A stretch of DNA of 64,000 bases from Ceriagrion tenellum (taxonomy: Eukaryota > Arthropoda > Insecta > Odonata > Coenagrionidae): NCBI GenBank assembly GCA_963169105.1, contig OY720639.1:119557117-119621116 (forward strand), read 5' to 3'. Each line of letters opens with the position of its first letter. The first letter of the stretch is position 1. Position numbers and translations under genes: made by a program. This document shows, in pieces, positions 12,611 to 23,680 of the stretch. The notes under the pieces were generated by a model that saw only the letters and a list, made by a program, of their open reading frames with translations, was not told where the DNA came from and did no database searches.

Positions 12611-12991
12611 ACAATTGACCTGGTGTGTAAATAAGTGCAGAGTAAGAAATTTTCAGTCGCATTCCTATGAAAAAATTGCTGAATGAGATATCAAATTGCG
12701 ATAATCAACAATACCATCAACGTCACTTTACTTGCCATGACTACGCACTTGTTACAACTGGTTGCAACACACGCCTCGAATAATATCAGTTATAATTTGT
12801 TTCCCTATGACAGACAAAAGACGTACGAGAAGCGGAGAATAGACCCGATAGTTCAGACCTATCTAAGATCTCCGACTGGCTGAGAACGGGGGCCGAGTCA
12901 GTCCGCTTCCTTAGTTAGATCCGACTATCCCGTTGCGTTCAATATAACCAGCCCGATCCGGTCAGATCTATTGGTAGGCGTAGAAATTGTA

Positions 12992-13541
12992 CAGTCGGAT
13001 TCAAATGTATTGCAAAGAATCGAGCACTTACGCTTCTCAACGAAATCGAGTTTCACTAACGGCGCTGTTGTTCTTTGCTGCGCAATGCTATCTATTCAGC
13101 TGTTTATTTGCACTTATTTAAATTGTAACAGTTGAGCAATTACTTGTTATTACATAATATGATCAGCTCGAATAACAATGACATGCTGCGACGTATTGAT
13201 TAATTGAAATACCAAACTTTATTATAAAACACAGATAGTTCCTGGCATACAATATACCTACGGCAAATACTACGTAATGTATCATTAAGAGTAACAGTTG
13301 TGATTAAGAGATAACAATTATCCATACTCAAATCGTAAATCCAAGCCAAAACGAAAGTGTAATAACAAATTAGCTCAATATAGGAAATTGGTCAACTATT
13401 AACATTTGAATACGTGCAAATAAACAGATGAATAGATAGCGTTGCGTAGCAAAGAATAACAGCGCCGTAAGTGAACCTCAATTTCCTTGAGAAGAGTAAG
13501 TGGCGCCGTTCGATTCTTTGCAATACATTTGAATCCGACCG
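12992..13541. mobile_element. MITE-like element with about 165-bp terminal inverted repeats (unit A)
   Basis: The left end CAGTCGGATTCAAATGTATT is matched inverted at the right end (CGGTCGGATTCAAATGTATT read inward). The similarity continues through ATTGCAAAGAATCGA, GGCGCTGTT, CTTTGCT, CGCTATCTATTCA and CTGTTTATTTGCAC. Weaker similarity extends outward to about 12910 and 13650, so the real element may be longer. There is no coding capacity, which fits a foldback or MITE-type DNA transposon of unassigned superfamily. Confidence 0.75.
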
Positions 13542-14154
13542 AAACTGCTTAGTAGTCTTTAAAAGGAATACTGCCGAAATCGGATTGTTGGTTTTTTCGG
13601 GCTGTTTGGGCGGTTATGGTTATATCGCCCGAAATTTGAATAGGGCGTTTACCATGCACCTTACATTTTTTAGCTCTTTGCGAGGATAACTCATGTTTAT
13701 TAGACGACTCAAAACTGGGTGAGGGTGGCTGTGTCTACAGTCTCCTCTAATTATACCCATTTACCATCCTGGAGCTTTCATTCCTTAAGCAGTCCTTAAG
13801 CATTGTTTATATTCCACGGATTGGGGAACCAAAAATTGGATTAAAATTGGTCTTCCGATCTGCAGCTGAGAGCTGATTTCCTAATCTTGATCTTGTTTGC
13901 TTCTTCGACCTCGTCTTGGTCCGTTCATTGTATCCGTGTTGACAAGCGTGGCTTCTGCAAGATCCACCGTGGCCATATCGGGGATGCGGTAACGATTGTA
14001 TCGATACAGAGGGCCAACGGGTCATTTTCGCGAGTGCAAAATCCATTTCTGTCGTGTAAAATGTCCTCTGTCATTGATAGAAATTGTATAATCGGAAATG
14101 AATAGAGGTCAATGTGTCTCTAAGTATCCATACAACACGCTTCTTCTCTTTCAA

Positions 14155-14691
14155 ATCTCTGGAAACTCACTGATACATCCGTAGCTACTCATCCCCTAGT
14201 TGGAAACGAGACGATGTTTGATATTAGAAAACCCTTTTTTCCGGGAAAGGTTTATTCTGTACTTCTCTATATGAACTCATCTGGTTATTACGGCACTTTC
14301 TTGCTGCCATGTAGAGCAGTTATTAATGTTAGGTGTACAAGCTCAGTGAGCGTGCATTTTACAATTCTCGTATATGCGCTGATTGATTGAATTATATTCA
14401 ACAGCTACAGTGGACGCTTGCCCTCATACTTTTTCCATAAGGCACTTAACCCGCATCCTTGCTTAGGAGGGTGATTGTTTTCAAAAAAGCACAGCAATAT
14501 TTCATTTGGTGGTGCACAAACCAGTTATGTCTTGCTCTATTGTAGATCGATGCGACACACTCAATTCATATGGAGGACGTGTGTAAACAAATTAAAATTT
14601 AACAACTTTTTCGGAATTTATGAAATCGAAAGGTATTAGTCATAAATAAATTCTATAGAAAGCTAGACGTTAACGCCGCATGAAGCGGAGA
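14155..14691. other. 537-bp segment present in unit A, deleted in unit B
   Basis: Unit B jumps from CTTTCAA (ending 44338) to CCCACTACTAATTT (44352) through 13 filler bases (44339-44351). The A-specific stretch has no recognised gene. Confidence 0.85.
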
Positions 14692-16560
14692 CCCACTACT
14701 AATTTCTCACCGACCGTTTTGGATGTTTTTATCGAACATATACTGAAATGTAAGTCTCTATTTACTAACGAATTGTGCACCACGAACGCGGAGAGAGAAT
14801 GAATTATTTTGCAAGATTTGAAATGGACAAAATATCGCTTATTAAAAATAATCCAGCGATATAACATAGATATTTTGTATCCATCCATGAAATTAGCTCC
14901 TAACAAGAGCAAACGGGTTTAATTACCGAACGTAAAGGTTTTTGGTTTTATTGGACACTAGAAGGCAACTTTGACACAAACAAACCAGCGAGAGGAATGG
15001 TCGACCATTTCAATGTATTTTTCATCCATCCACAGGGAAATTTATATTAGTAGTGTACGTTGAACACATTTTTCATGAATGTACACCGCAGATCAAGCTA
15101 CACCGTGTGAGATTGCAACTAATTCCACTCCGAGATCGCAATTCTATTCAAAAACTCCTTAACTACTACAGTCGCAGGAACCGGATGAATACCTACATAA
15201 CATCACGTAAGAAATAATTGGGGGTAATAATTATGTGTTTTGCCCGTTGCGTACGAACAAAAACGCCTCAAATATCAAACGCAAGACGGAGAGATGAAGA
15301 AATGAGTAATTGAAAATATTCGTATTGTCTCATGTCTCTTGACTGAGTGCACGCGAAATATTCTTTTCCCGTCGGAGATTTTAAGATAAAGGGTTTAATT
15401 TTCTGTCCCCTAAACTACGGGCTAATGGACGAAACGGCTCTTAAAGGGAAGATGCCCAGTCGCATAGTATAGTTTCTGGGGGGCTGACCCTGACCGCCTC
15501 CTTCAACTTCCGGCGATAACTACTATCTATTTGAAGGACACTCTATTTAGAGGGCACTCTACTATGGAGGGGAGGGAGGAGAAGCCTGTTTCCGAGAGAT
15601 CTGATGTCATCCAAACTTGGATCCTTCATGGGAAGGGGTGGAAGTCATTTCCCGTTTCGATGAGCGTTGTATTTTTTTCACGCAGCACAGAGATTGTGTT
15701 GACGGGTGTTTCCAGCGATATAATAATCGGGTCGCTCATTCTGCGGATGCTCATTAGCATCGCCGTCGACGTTGCAGCAGGACGTCTTTCTGACGCTGCC
15801 CTCCCAGCTCAAAAATATAATTTGACTGCCTTTGAACGTTTGCAGAAGTTTGTACGCCGAGAGAGACCTTCGAGAAAGACGTTTGCGGGAGATACTGCGA
15901 CTGGGAAGCGTATTATTTGAGGTATTATGTTTATTACATTTTTATTATCTTTTAATATGCATGAATGATAATTTTGTAAAATCATAGACACGAACTGATG
16001 ATTTATCAACCATTAAGGTGTGGATTATATATGCTATATGACTCCAGGATGGAAAACTGATGAGAGTCCATGACTGTAAATGCTTCCATTGATGTATGCT
16101 TTTCCTTCTCTTGCATCATATTTTAACATTCTAGTGCCGATCTTTTAGACTTTCACAATAAAAACCTTTTTCGCACTTTTGAAATGCGAACGAAATTCCG
16201 TGAATGTCCTACTCCTCGAACGACCTACTACCACAAATCAATGATTTTCAGTTGTCGCTTCTAAGGAACTTTTTCAACATATGAAATTAAATTTTCTTGC
16301 TTTGAATGAGGAATATAAACTGAGTCATCATCTTTTGGCTGCTTATTTGTGCACGATTTCTAACGCAGGAGTGTGTATCTTACTATGAAAAACTTAATAA
16401 ACGTGCCGCAGTAAGCTCCTCACGAAAGAAAATACATCAATTTCATCTACCATAAGTTTATCCTCTTAATCTTCATGCATACGAATGATATGCGTTAATT
16501 CGATATAATTTTACACATTAATTACACCCTATCGGTAGTATTATGAGTGGTATTTTTCAA
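14692..16560. other. Upstream flank of the unit A gene
   Basis: This stretch is almost identical to 44352-46220 in unit B. A 129-codon frame (15531-15920) sits in a locally GC-richer patch. It has no domain I recognise and opens at TTG, so I do not call it a gene. It could contain an untranslated first exon or a promoter. Confidence 0.45.
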
Positions 16561-16706
16561 CTTGGATACTTTAAGCTATTTAAATGGTGGAAATCCTTTT
16601 TCATATTTACATAACGTTACCAAAATAATGAAGTACATTCCAGTCATGGCTTTACGCAATAATGTTTCATAGTACCTGGGCTGCTCAAGGATCTCCGGCG
16701 ATCACA
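16561..16706 (+). promoter_or_regulatory. Probable 5' UTR / promoter-proximal region (unit A)
   Basis: This is the region just upstream of the chosen start codon. It includes GTGGAAATCC (16587-16596), one base from a GGGAAATYCC-type NF-kappaB/Rel site, and TTCCAGTCA (about 16639), which resembles an arthropod initiator. Neither is strong evidence alone. The counterpart in unit B is 46221-46366. Confidence 0.25.
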
Positions 16707-16860
16707 ATGGTGGTCCGTCTGTTATTGGTGGGCGTTCTTGCATTGGCGATGGAGCCGTCCATGTGCGGAGCCCAATCCGAAATTTATAAGTCTGAGGAAT
16801 CTGCAGCAGTAACCCAAGCCATCCTGCAGCAGAAATACAGCTCCCACGAAGTGGATTTCG
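16707..16860 (+). CDS. Four-domain PGRP-like gene, unit A: exon 1 (signal peptide)
   Basis: Exon 1 encodes residues 1-51 plus the first base of codon 52. The ATG at 16707 has A at -3 and G at +4. An in-frame ATG 45 bp upstream (16662) has a weak context and would put 15 polar residues before the signal, so the second start is preferred. MVVRLLLVGVLALAM is a hydrophobic signal core, with probable cleavage after residue 22 (MCGA|QS). The exon ends at TTCG|GTATGG (donor at 16861). Phase 1 matches exon 2, and the frame otherwise runs into a stop at 17000. The mature N-terminus (QSEIYKSEESAAVTQAILQQKYSS) is polar and of unknown role. Confidence 0.8.
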
Positions 16861-19691
16861 GTATGGTTAAATTAATTTCCCACACTTTTGGTCTAGTATT
16901 TTTGGATGAAGAATTTGATTTTCAATCCCTGCTCATAAAAGTCATTTATCTCCTAACTCTTCGCATAAAATCTTTTAAAACATCATCTGCCATGCTTTGA
17001 TTGAAACATTTCACCATGGACGTTAATCATTTCGTATCCTTGTTAATGCCGTTACTTGAGGAGAGGACAATAATAGAAAATGAAACTTGGTGAAAATTCA
17101 AAATGATTTTCACAGTGAGCTTCAAGCGTCGCTCACAATTAATTATCCGCCGTAATTTTGCTTGACTGGCGTGATCCCGGAGATGTGACTTTAAAATCTT
17201 GAGCTTTTGACTGAAATCTGCCAGTTAAAAAAAACTTTGCGGTGTATTTAGGAGTATAGCTCAAATCTCTCTCTTAATTCCAACCAATAACTTGGCCTGC
17301 TGCGCTATCGATAGTCGAGAAAAAATCGATTATTCCTCTCGGCATCTCCAATGGGTCATTATCGATCAAATTGAGCTTTATTCAACCTGCAAGATAATGA
17401 CACTCACGTAAGAGTGCTAACCTCCTTTTTGAAAGGAAAGAGAAATAAAAATTTATCAAGTAACTCATTAACACATGAATGTTTTTATTGATAAAATTTT
17501 GGTCAGAAAACTTGAAAAACCTTGTTTTTATCTTGTGGGCATTCAATTTTTCTCATGTCGTATATAATATGAAGCTTGCTACTTGTCAAATTTATCGTTG
17601 ATTTTTTGCTAGGTTTATTTATTTGTTGTGATACTTATATATTTTGATATCTTTTTATTTAGGAGAGAAATCAATTTTATGTTTTTTCAGGTTGTCTTTT
17701 TAGTCGATGTTCGTTAGACATTGAAGGCTGAGCGTCGGAAGTTATTTTTATCATTTTGATTCTCTAGCGAACTTCACCCGATTATTGAGAGATCTGACAC
17801 TTTTACGTATCTTGTGAATTTATTCGGGTTAGTTTGATAGTAAGAATATATATAATTAAAAAGTTGTAACGCCATTGTAACATTCGCATAAATAACAGAG
17901 CAAGTGGACGTCTGTACCAAGCACGTAAAGCAATATATTGTAGAGTAAGCTTCTGATGCTCAAGTAACCGCTGAAAATAGGCTCCATGTAGTTTGGTGGG
18001 ATAAAGTATTTCATAGCATGTTGGGAAGGTGCATATTGTTCTCTTAGACAACATTCTTTATCGACCAAATCCATTTAGTCCAGAGATTCACTCAGTGAAA
18101 GAATTAATTACACGCTTTCATTACGTCTACTTCTTATTGATATGATTTCCATCTAAAAATAAACGAATGAAATTTCGTTTATTAAATTGTTTACAAACTT
18201 CATTATTGCCTGAGACCTCTGTATGGAATATCATTTTCGGAATATCTGTGCAAAATGAAACACAAGTATCTACACTTGATTGGCTTTAAGGAATTTTTCG
18301 ACTAGGCATTGTGAAGAATTAACCTGTTTTATAATCCTTGCGCTCTCCCATAATATTCTGGCGGGATGAATATCTCTTACTTGATGATCGCCCTGACAGC
18401 TTTGTTTTTTTCCTCGTTGATTATACATGGAATTGGATTCTGCGGAGGTGACCGACACCTAAGCCTATTTCAATCATAGGGAATATGTAAGGGAGGAATG
18501 GTGGATAGAAACCCGGCGTCAGTATTTGCCTTCTCTTGTCAAAAGGCGCCATGGGGACCACAGTTTAACGTCTCCTCCGACAGACGGAGTTCTGTACTTG
18601 AAGTGCCCTCCACAAGACACTCAAGTAGGGATCGCGTATCCTCTAAAAATACATCGTCCATTGCAGAAATTTGAACCCTGGCCGCCCGTATGGTTAGCCA
18701 GGTTAACTCTAACTACCAGCTAACCAGATCCCTGGATGACTATACAACAGTCTTTCTATTCTACTCTTGGCATAATAATGTGCGATGGTTTCATTTGAAT
18801 AGTAGAAACACAATTGTATAAAGTAACAAAATTATTTATTGTATTCAGTTTTCATGAATGTTCACGAAACGTAAAATGATATAATCAAGCTTCATTATAG
18901 AAGCTGTAACGGCTATGAAGTATTGGAAATTTATGGTACAATTTAAAATTACTTATGTCATTCATGTTACAAATTATTATCCAATAAATTCATTATCAAT
19001 AATGATAAAATTATTTTTTGAATAAGATAAAACTTCCTTTGCATATTAAATAATAGCAGATTGATTGGAGGATAAAAATCTGCTATTTTGTTTTATGATT
19101 GTATATCATTTCATGCAATTCATATTCAATTAATTAATCAAATTTTCAAGCCTTTTGACTGTAAGTTCTTGAAGATGGTGCAAACTGAGAATACAGTGGT
19201 ACATTCTATAATGCTCTATAAAAATTTGGAAATTCAATTAAATACTCGTAACATGAGTCGAAATCACATGTTGGTGGTATTTGAGAACTCCTAGCTACAT
19301 CTAACTAAATCTACTCCTAGCTAGCTCCTAGCCTCCCTATGCCCCGATGGGCATAGAGAGGCGGATTAGCTCGAGGCTTTCGTTCAGGTCCAGGTGAGAC
19401 TAACCCCATTTGGAGGATTAGCGTTCGGCCATTAGAAGATACGTAAATGGCGAAAACCTCGAACGCTTATTAGTTTTACAAATTTGTATACATCGGTATA
19501 TATTTTTCCTAAGTTATGTGCCTACGACATAAGCATTAATATTTGGCAAATTATTTCATCACTGTATTCTTTCTACGTATTCATTCTCACGGCTTTTTGA
19601 TGGGTCGTTTGAATTTTGTTTCCCTGTACCAGACAAATGTTTACGGGCACAGCGCATACTTAATCCGTATTATTTCAATTTTCTTACTCAG
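16861..19691 (+). other. Intron 1 of the unit A gene
   Basis: This 2.8-kb intron runs GTATGG to TACTCAG. It is AT-rich, holds an antisense SINE (about 18420-18735) and is otherwise without recognised features. A GC-rich stretch at 19325-19400 (GCCCCGATGGGC palindrome) may be another repeat fragment. Confidence 0.7.
18420..18735 (-). mobile_element. tRNA-derived SINE in intron 1 (unit A)
   Basis: On the minus strand, TTAGCTGGTAGTTAGAGTTA (box A region, about 18704-18723) is followed by GGGTTCAAATT (box B, 18668-18678) at tRNA-like spacing. The body includes GAGACGTTAAAC and GTCCCCATGGCGCC. It reads through TTCCTCCCTTACATATTCCC, a pyrimidine-rich tail region. It lies antisense to the host gene. 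The exact ends are not certain. Confidence 0.75.
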
Positions 19692-19775
19692 GAGCCGTGG
19701 AGGATGAAGAGGTACCAGAGGAAACGGTATCTTGGGAAACAATGAATGCAGATTTCATAGATAACTGCTATGAGA
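19692..19775 (+). CDS. Four-domain PGRP-like gene, unit A: exon 2
   Basis: This 84-bp exon lies between a pyrimidine-rich acceptor (TTTTCTTACTCAG, AG at 19690-19691) and a consensus donor (GAGA|GTAAGT, GT at 19776). It is phase 1 on both sides, so it joins exon 1 and exon 3 without a frame change. It encodes GAVEDEEVPEETVSWETMNA followed by DFIDNCYE, a strongly acidic linker between the signal peptide and the first PGRP domain. It was found from splice signals and phase because it is too short to stand out as an open frame. The same exon with P to S occurs in unit B. Confidence 0.78.
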
Positions 19776-20939
19776 GTAAGTAAAGTGATACTTCACTGTT
19801 AGCAAATATTAGTATTATTTGTACAAAAGGAAGCACAGACAATGAAGTTTTTTAAGGTCAGATTCAAGCTGAATGTATTAACAAATTCCATATCTCTAAA
19901 ATTAAATATTATATAACGAGCTATGTAATCACCATCGTAAGTACGCAATCACTACATAAGCGGTCTCGACTCTATCTTAATCCTTTAATATGATATTCTT
20001 ACAGGTGTTCGTTAACCTCCTTCATCTAAATTTCTGTTAATTATTCTAAAAACAGTTTTTTTGCTGACAATTTAAAACAAAGGAGCTTGTAGACTTTTTG
20101 CAGTTTGATGTAATCTCCCTCTTCATAGAACCTAGCAACTATTTCAGAGATTTCCGTCCGCACAAATTCAAGATACATTATTAGAAGCGGTTAAAAGTCC
20201 CCCCATTCCACATTTTTCTTAACATCTTGAGAAATCACACATTTCATATAACACAGATCACCCGATGTTTCCAGATCACCAGGTTTCCGTGGTGAGTATT
20301 CTCTCACCATGGAGATAGTGGCATATCTCCATGCGTAGTGATACAATGGGACCTGTTTCCATTTTTAATTTCTCCTGCAGTAATCGTTGTACCCTTCGTA
20401 ATGATTGCGCATTCAGTAGATGGCGCAAGTAAGCACTTTGAGAGCCTTGGCATGTTATCAGAAGAAATTTAAATGTTTATGCAGTGTCTCAATGGTTTTC
20501 AAATGTTTATGCACCTATAATTAGGAAGGTTATTTGAGCCCCTGTATTGCTACACATTTCTTAGCCAGCCAACTATCACCAAAATGAGGGGATCGATAAT
20601 ATGATAGTATTATTTATTTCAACTCAGAATGATTTTAGAGATGCCGATATGTTCAATTCAATCAAACATCAATCATTCGCTATTTCGAATCAAGAATAAA
20701 TGATTTGTAATTGCAGATTTTGGGTGGGATTTGAGATAAATATTTAGTTCATTATTCACACTGTTCATTTGAATATGAATGAGGATTCCACAGCATTTTA
20801 TTTCGGTGATTCAACAACTGAAAACCAGGTATATTAAAGAACAGGTGAAAAAATCGGTCTATTTCATTATAAAAGAGTTGAATAAATCAGTTTTGGAACG
20901 ATTTTATTCATTTGACCTTATTCATTCCTGGATAAAAAC

Positions 20940-21262
20940 ATCCCTCCATTGCTTCCAATCCCTCTCTCTCTATCTCTCCCAAATCTCTCTCTCCCTCTCT
21001 TTCTCCAATGGCGTTACAGGCCTAGTTGAGCCTTGGCCTCTTCTATCCTCCGTCTCCATCCATCTCGGTCTCTTAACTATTCTCTCCTATTCCTGATCCT
21101 TAATAGGTCTCCTGCATCCTTGCTTATATTATATTCCCACCTTGCCCTTGGTTTGCCCACTGTTTTCTTTCCTCCCATACTCGCAAAGAAGACTTTTTTT
21201 ACAACCCTTTTCTCTGGCATCCGCAAATATGTACGATAATGGGCGAAAATGCGCAACATTGT
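20940..21262 (-). pseudogene. LINE 3' ORF tail (unit A, intron 2)
   Basis: The minus-strand frame at 21077-21259 encodes GGKKTVGKPRARWEYNISKD followed by AGDLLRIRNRRE. This matches the C-terminal GRPRKRW.D.I..D...L.RIRNW pattern of many arthropod non-LTR retrotransposon ORFs. Downstream the same strand becomes GA-rich (the CT tract on plus). Only the tail is present, as expected for a 5'-truncated LINE. Confidence 0.65.
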
Positions 21263-21932
21263 CTTACCGCTATCCTCACCTCTGCTTACTCCGTATTAAA
21301 TGCACACCCGCCCCGGGTTCGAATTGGGGATATGGTGTTGTGATACCCAGCCGTGAGTAACCAGAGATCGGCAAACTTTTTAAAGAGGGTGCTAAAGGAA
21401 AGGAAAAAAAACTTATGGCGGGCCAATATAATTTATTAAAAAATAAAAATGACACATTTTAAAAAATTCTTGTGCTTTTTGTGGTACTAAGTCCTATTCA
21501 TGACTGAAAGAAAATGAAGAAGAATGTGATGAATGAAACTGTTACGGAATTTGTAAAAGTTTCTCATTATTTGGATCGAACTGGGATGCACTTATTTTTA
21601 GAAGAGAAGTTAAATGCTCATCTGTCATTCTGTTTCTAAAGCAAATCTTTCGAAGTTTCATTGTAGAAAACACCTGTTCATATATATGTATGTACATGAT
21701 GAAGCAAACATAGCAGTAACCTTCTGGGCATGTGATATCAGATTTGGGAGAGTTGATTTCGAAAGGGCTTGTAGAACTCTAACTTTGGAACATTAAGAAA
21801 TAACTTTTTGAGTTGAGTATTACGTTGTAATTCAATCAATTCAAGTTGCAAGTCCGATTTCACTGATTCACAGTTCACATTAAAAGACCTACAAAAATTT
21901 CAGTCTTTTTTAATGACACTGAAATCTTCAAA

Positions 21933-23310
21933 TCATCGTTCAAATTCACCATGTAGTCTTCGCAGACTATCTTCGTAACTCTTAAGCTTTTCCTTCATCA
22001 CTGGGGCTATTGAATTCAACCTCGGGAAGTGAGACAAATCATCCTTAGCAAGCCGATTCGCGAATAGAAAAAGTTGTAGTTTAAAACCTTTGAGATGACC
22101 CCAGATACCATCAATCAATTGATTTTTGCATTGTATTTTGACATTCAACTTGTTCATGTGGCAGAGAAGATCCGTAAAAAATGTAAATTCCGAAAGCCAT
22201 GCAGTATCTTCCAGGATTTTATATTCTACAGACCCCTGTTTCTCAAGAAAGAATGTCACTATTTTGTCTTTCAGCTGCCAAACTCGCACGTAGACGTATC
22301 CTGGGCTAAGCCACCTTACTTTCGAGTAATACAATATATCAGAGTACTCAGATTGCATAGATTCTTGAATCTCCCGAAATTGTCTGTGAGCAAGCCCTCG
22401 AGATCGAATAGAATTTACAAGCTTCAATATAACGTCAAGCACAGGTTTCATATCCAAACTATATTTACACAGGGCGTCTTGATGTATGATGCAACGTAGA
22501 AATATAACATTGTTATCTGGATATTTTTCATTCAAGATCCCAACAAATCCAGATTTTTTCCTGTCATTTTTCTCGCTCCATCTGTTGTTATACTACATAT
22601 GTAATTTATAGGTACTTAGAAAGTTGAAATTCCTTCCGTAAAGTCATGAAAAATATCTGACCCTGTTGTAGCTCCCTTCAATGACCTCATGCATGGTACT
22701 TCCTCTGCAATACAGAAGTTTTCATCAACACCTCTTATAAAAAATAGTAACTGTGCAGTATCATTTGTATCAGATCTTCATCCATGGTAATTGAGCAGAA
22801 TTTTAAAGTGCCTATCTTTGTTTTTAACTGTGAAAATATGTTTAAATCTATTGCTTCAATTCTAGAAGTCACTGTTTTCCGAGATAAGCTTATTGTTTCA
22901 AAATCTTTTCTTTTGTCAGGAAATATGGTATCGCAATCTTTGAGCAAGTAGTGTTTAACTTTCTCTCCATCAGAGAGAGAGCTTTGTTATTTTTACCAAT
23001 ATTGCATGCTACAACATAACTTGCACGTGTAGCTGCTTGCTGAGATATTTCATTTCTTAAAAATACTTTGCTGATCTAATAATTTTTTGCCTAGTCTTTC
23101 GCATTTTTGTTTTCTTTCTTCTACGCACATTGCTCCGATCTTGACATCGTTGGGCTCAGAGTTGAAGTGTCGTGAAATGTTATATTCTTTGTAGACTACT
23201 ATTGTTTTGTTGCAGATGAGACATAGTTGTTTATCCCTAAAAACTGTGAAAAAGTACTTCCAAGTCCATTCATCTAAGAAAACACGGCGCCCAGAATCAA
23301 CTTTACGTTT
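21933..23310 (-). pseudogene. Broken hAT transposase, GTF2IRD2/ZBED-like (unit A)
   Basis: Three blocks lie in order on the minus strand. The BED-type zinc finger region near 23310-23100 reads KYFFTVF..KQLCLICN..IVVYKEYNISRHF. A middle part at 22947-22735 contains IGTLKFCSITMDEDLIQ, where related proteins carry the DEST-type catalytic region. A 200-residue C-terminal block at 22535-21933 reads FLRCIIHQDALCKYSLDMKP, then VRWLSPGYVYVRVW. This last block matches the hAT family typified by vertebrate GTF2IRD2-related transposases (HC.IHQ.ALC...L, VRWLS). Stops and frameshifts separate the blocks, so no active transposase is made. Confidence 0.85.
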
Positions 23311-23477
23311 ATTAGGTATTATCTATCTATATATATTAAATTTGTAGCATGTGAGTCATTCTTCATCCATTTTGATTCTTTCTCTGTCAATTTTTGAGCT
23401 AGAAGAGTTTGGTTTGATGCGATGAATGTGGAATCTCTGCTTTCATAGGTTTGTTAGTAGTTTTTGATTTTAATAGC

Positions 23478-23680
23478 TTGGGCCTGTGGCAGGGTGTGTT
23501 AGGTCACCAGCCGTGCAAAGGTGTAAGCTATTTGGAGATGAAATGGAGATATGAACTAAAAGGAGTGTATTTAGTTAGTTTAAATAAGATCCAAAAGAGC
23601 GACTGCTTGGGCGTGTGGCAGGGGGTGTTAGGTTCCCAGCCGTGCAAAGAAGTAAGTTGTATGGAGATGAAATGGATCAT
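23478..23680. repeat. Diverged direct repeat in the hAT 5' region
   Basis: GTGGCAGGGTGTTAGGT..CCAGCCGTGCAAAG..GTAAG...GGAGATGAAATGGA occurs twice, about 127 bp apart, with a few differences. The unit B counterpart is 53413-53615. Confidence 0.8.

Noticed and set aside
15531..15920. 129-codon frame unchanged in both units
   Set aside because: It has no recognisable domain and a TTG start. Its conservation is explained by the near-identity of the whole surrounding block.
18660..18735. Functional tRNA gene on the minus strand
   Set aside because: The A and B boxes are present, but the acceptor and anticodon arms do not fold properly and a SINE body follows.
21310..21340. GGGTTCGAATTGGGG, resembling a tRNA or SINE B box
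   Set aside because: No box A at suitable spacing was found. It may be a truncated SINE cut by the hAT insertion, but support is too thin.
22095..22499. 134-codon plus-strand frame
   Set aside because: It is antisense to the hAT transposase block and so is a shadow frame.
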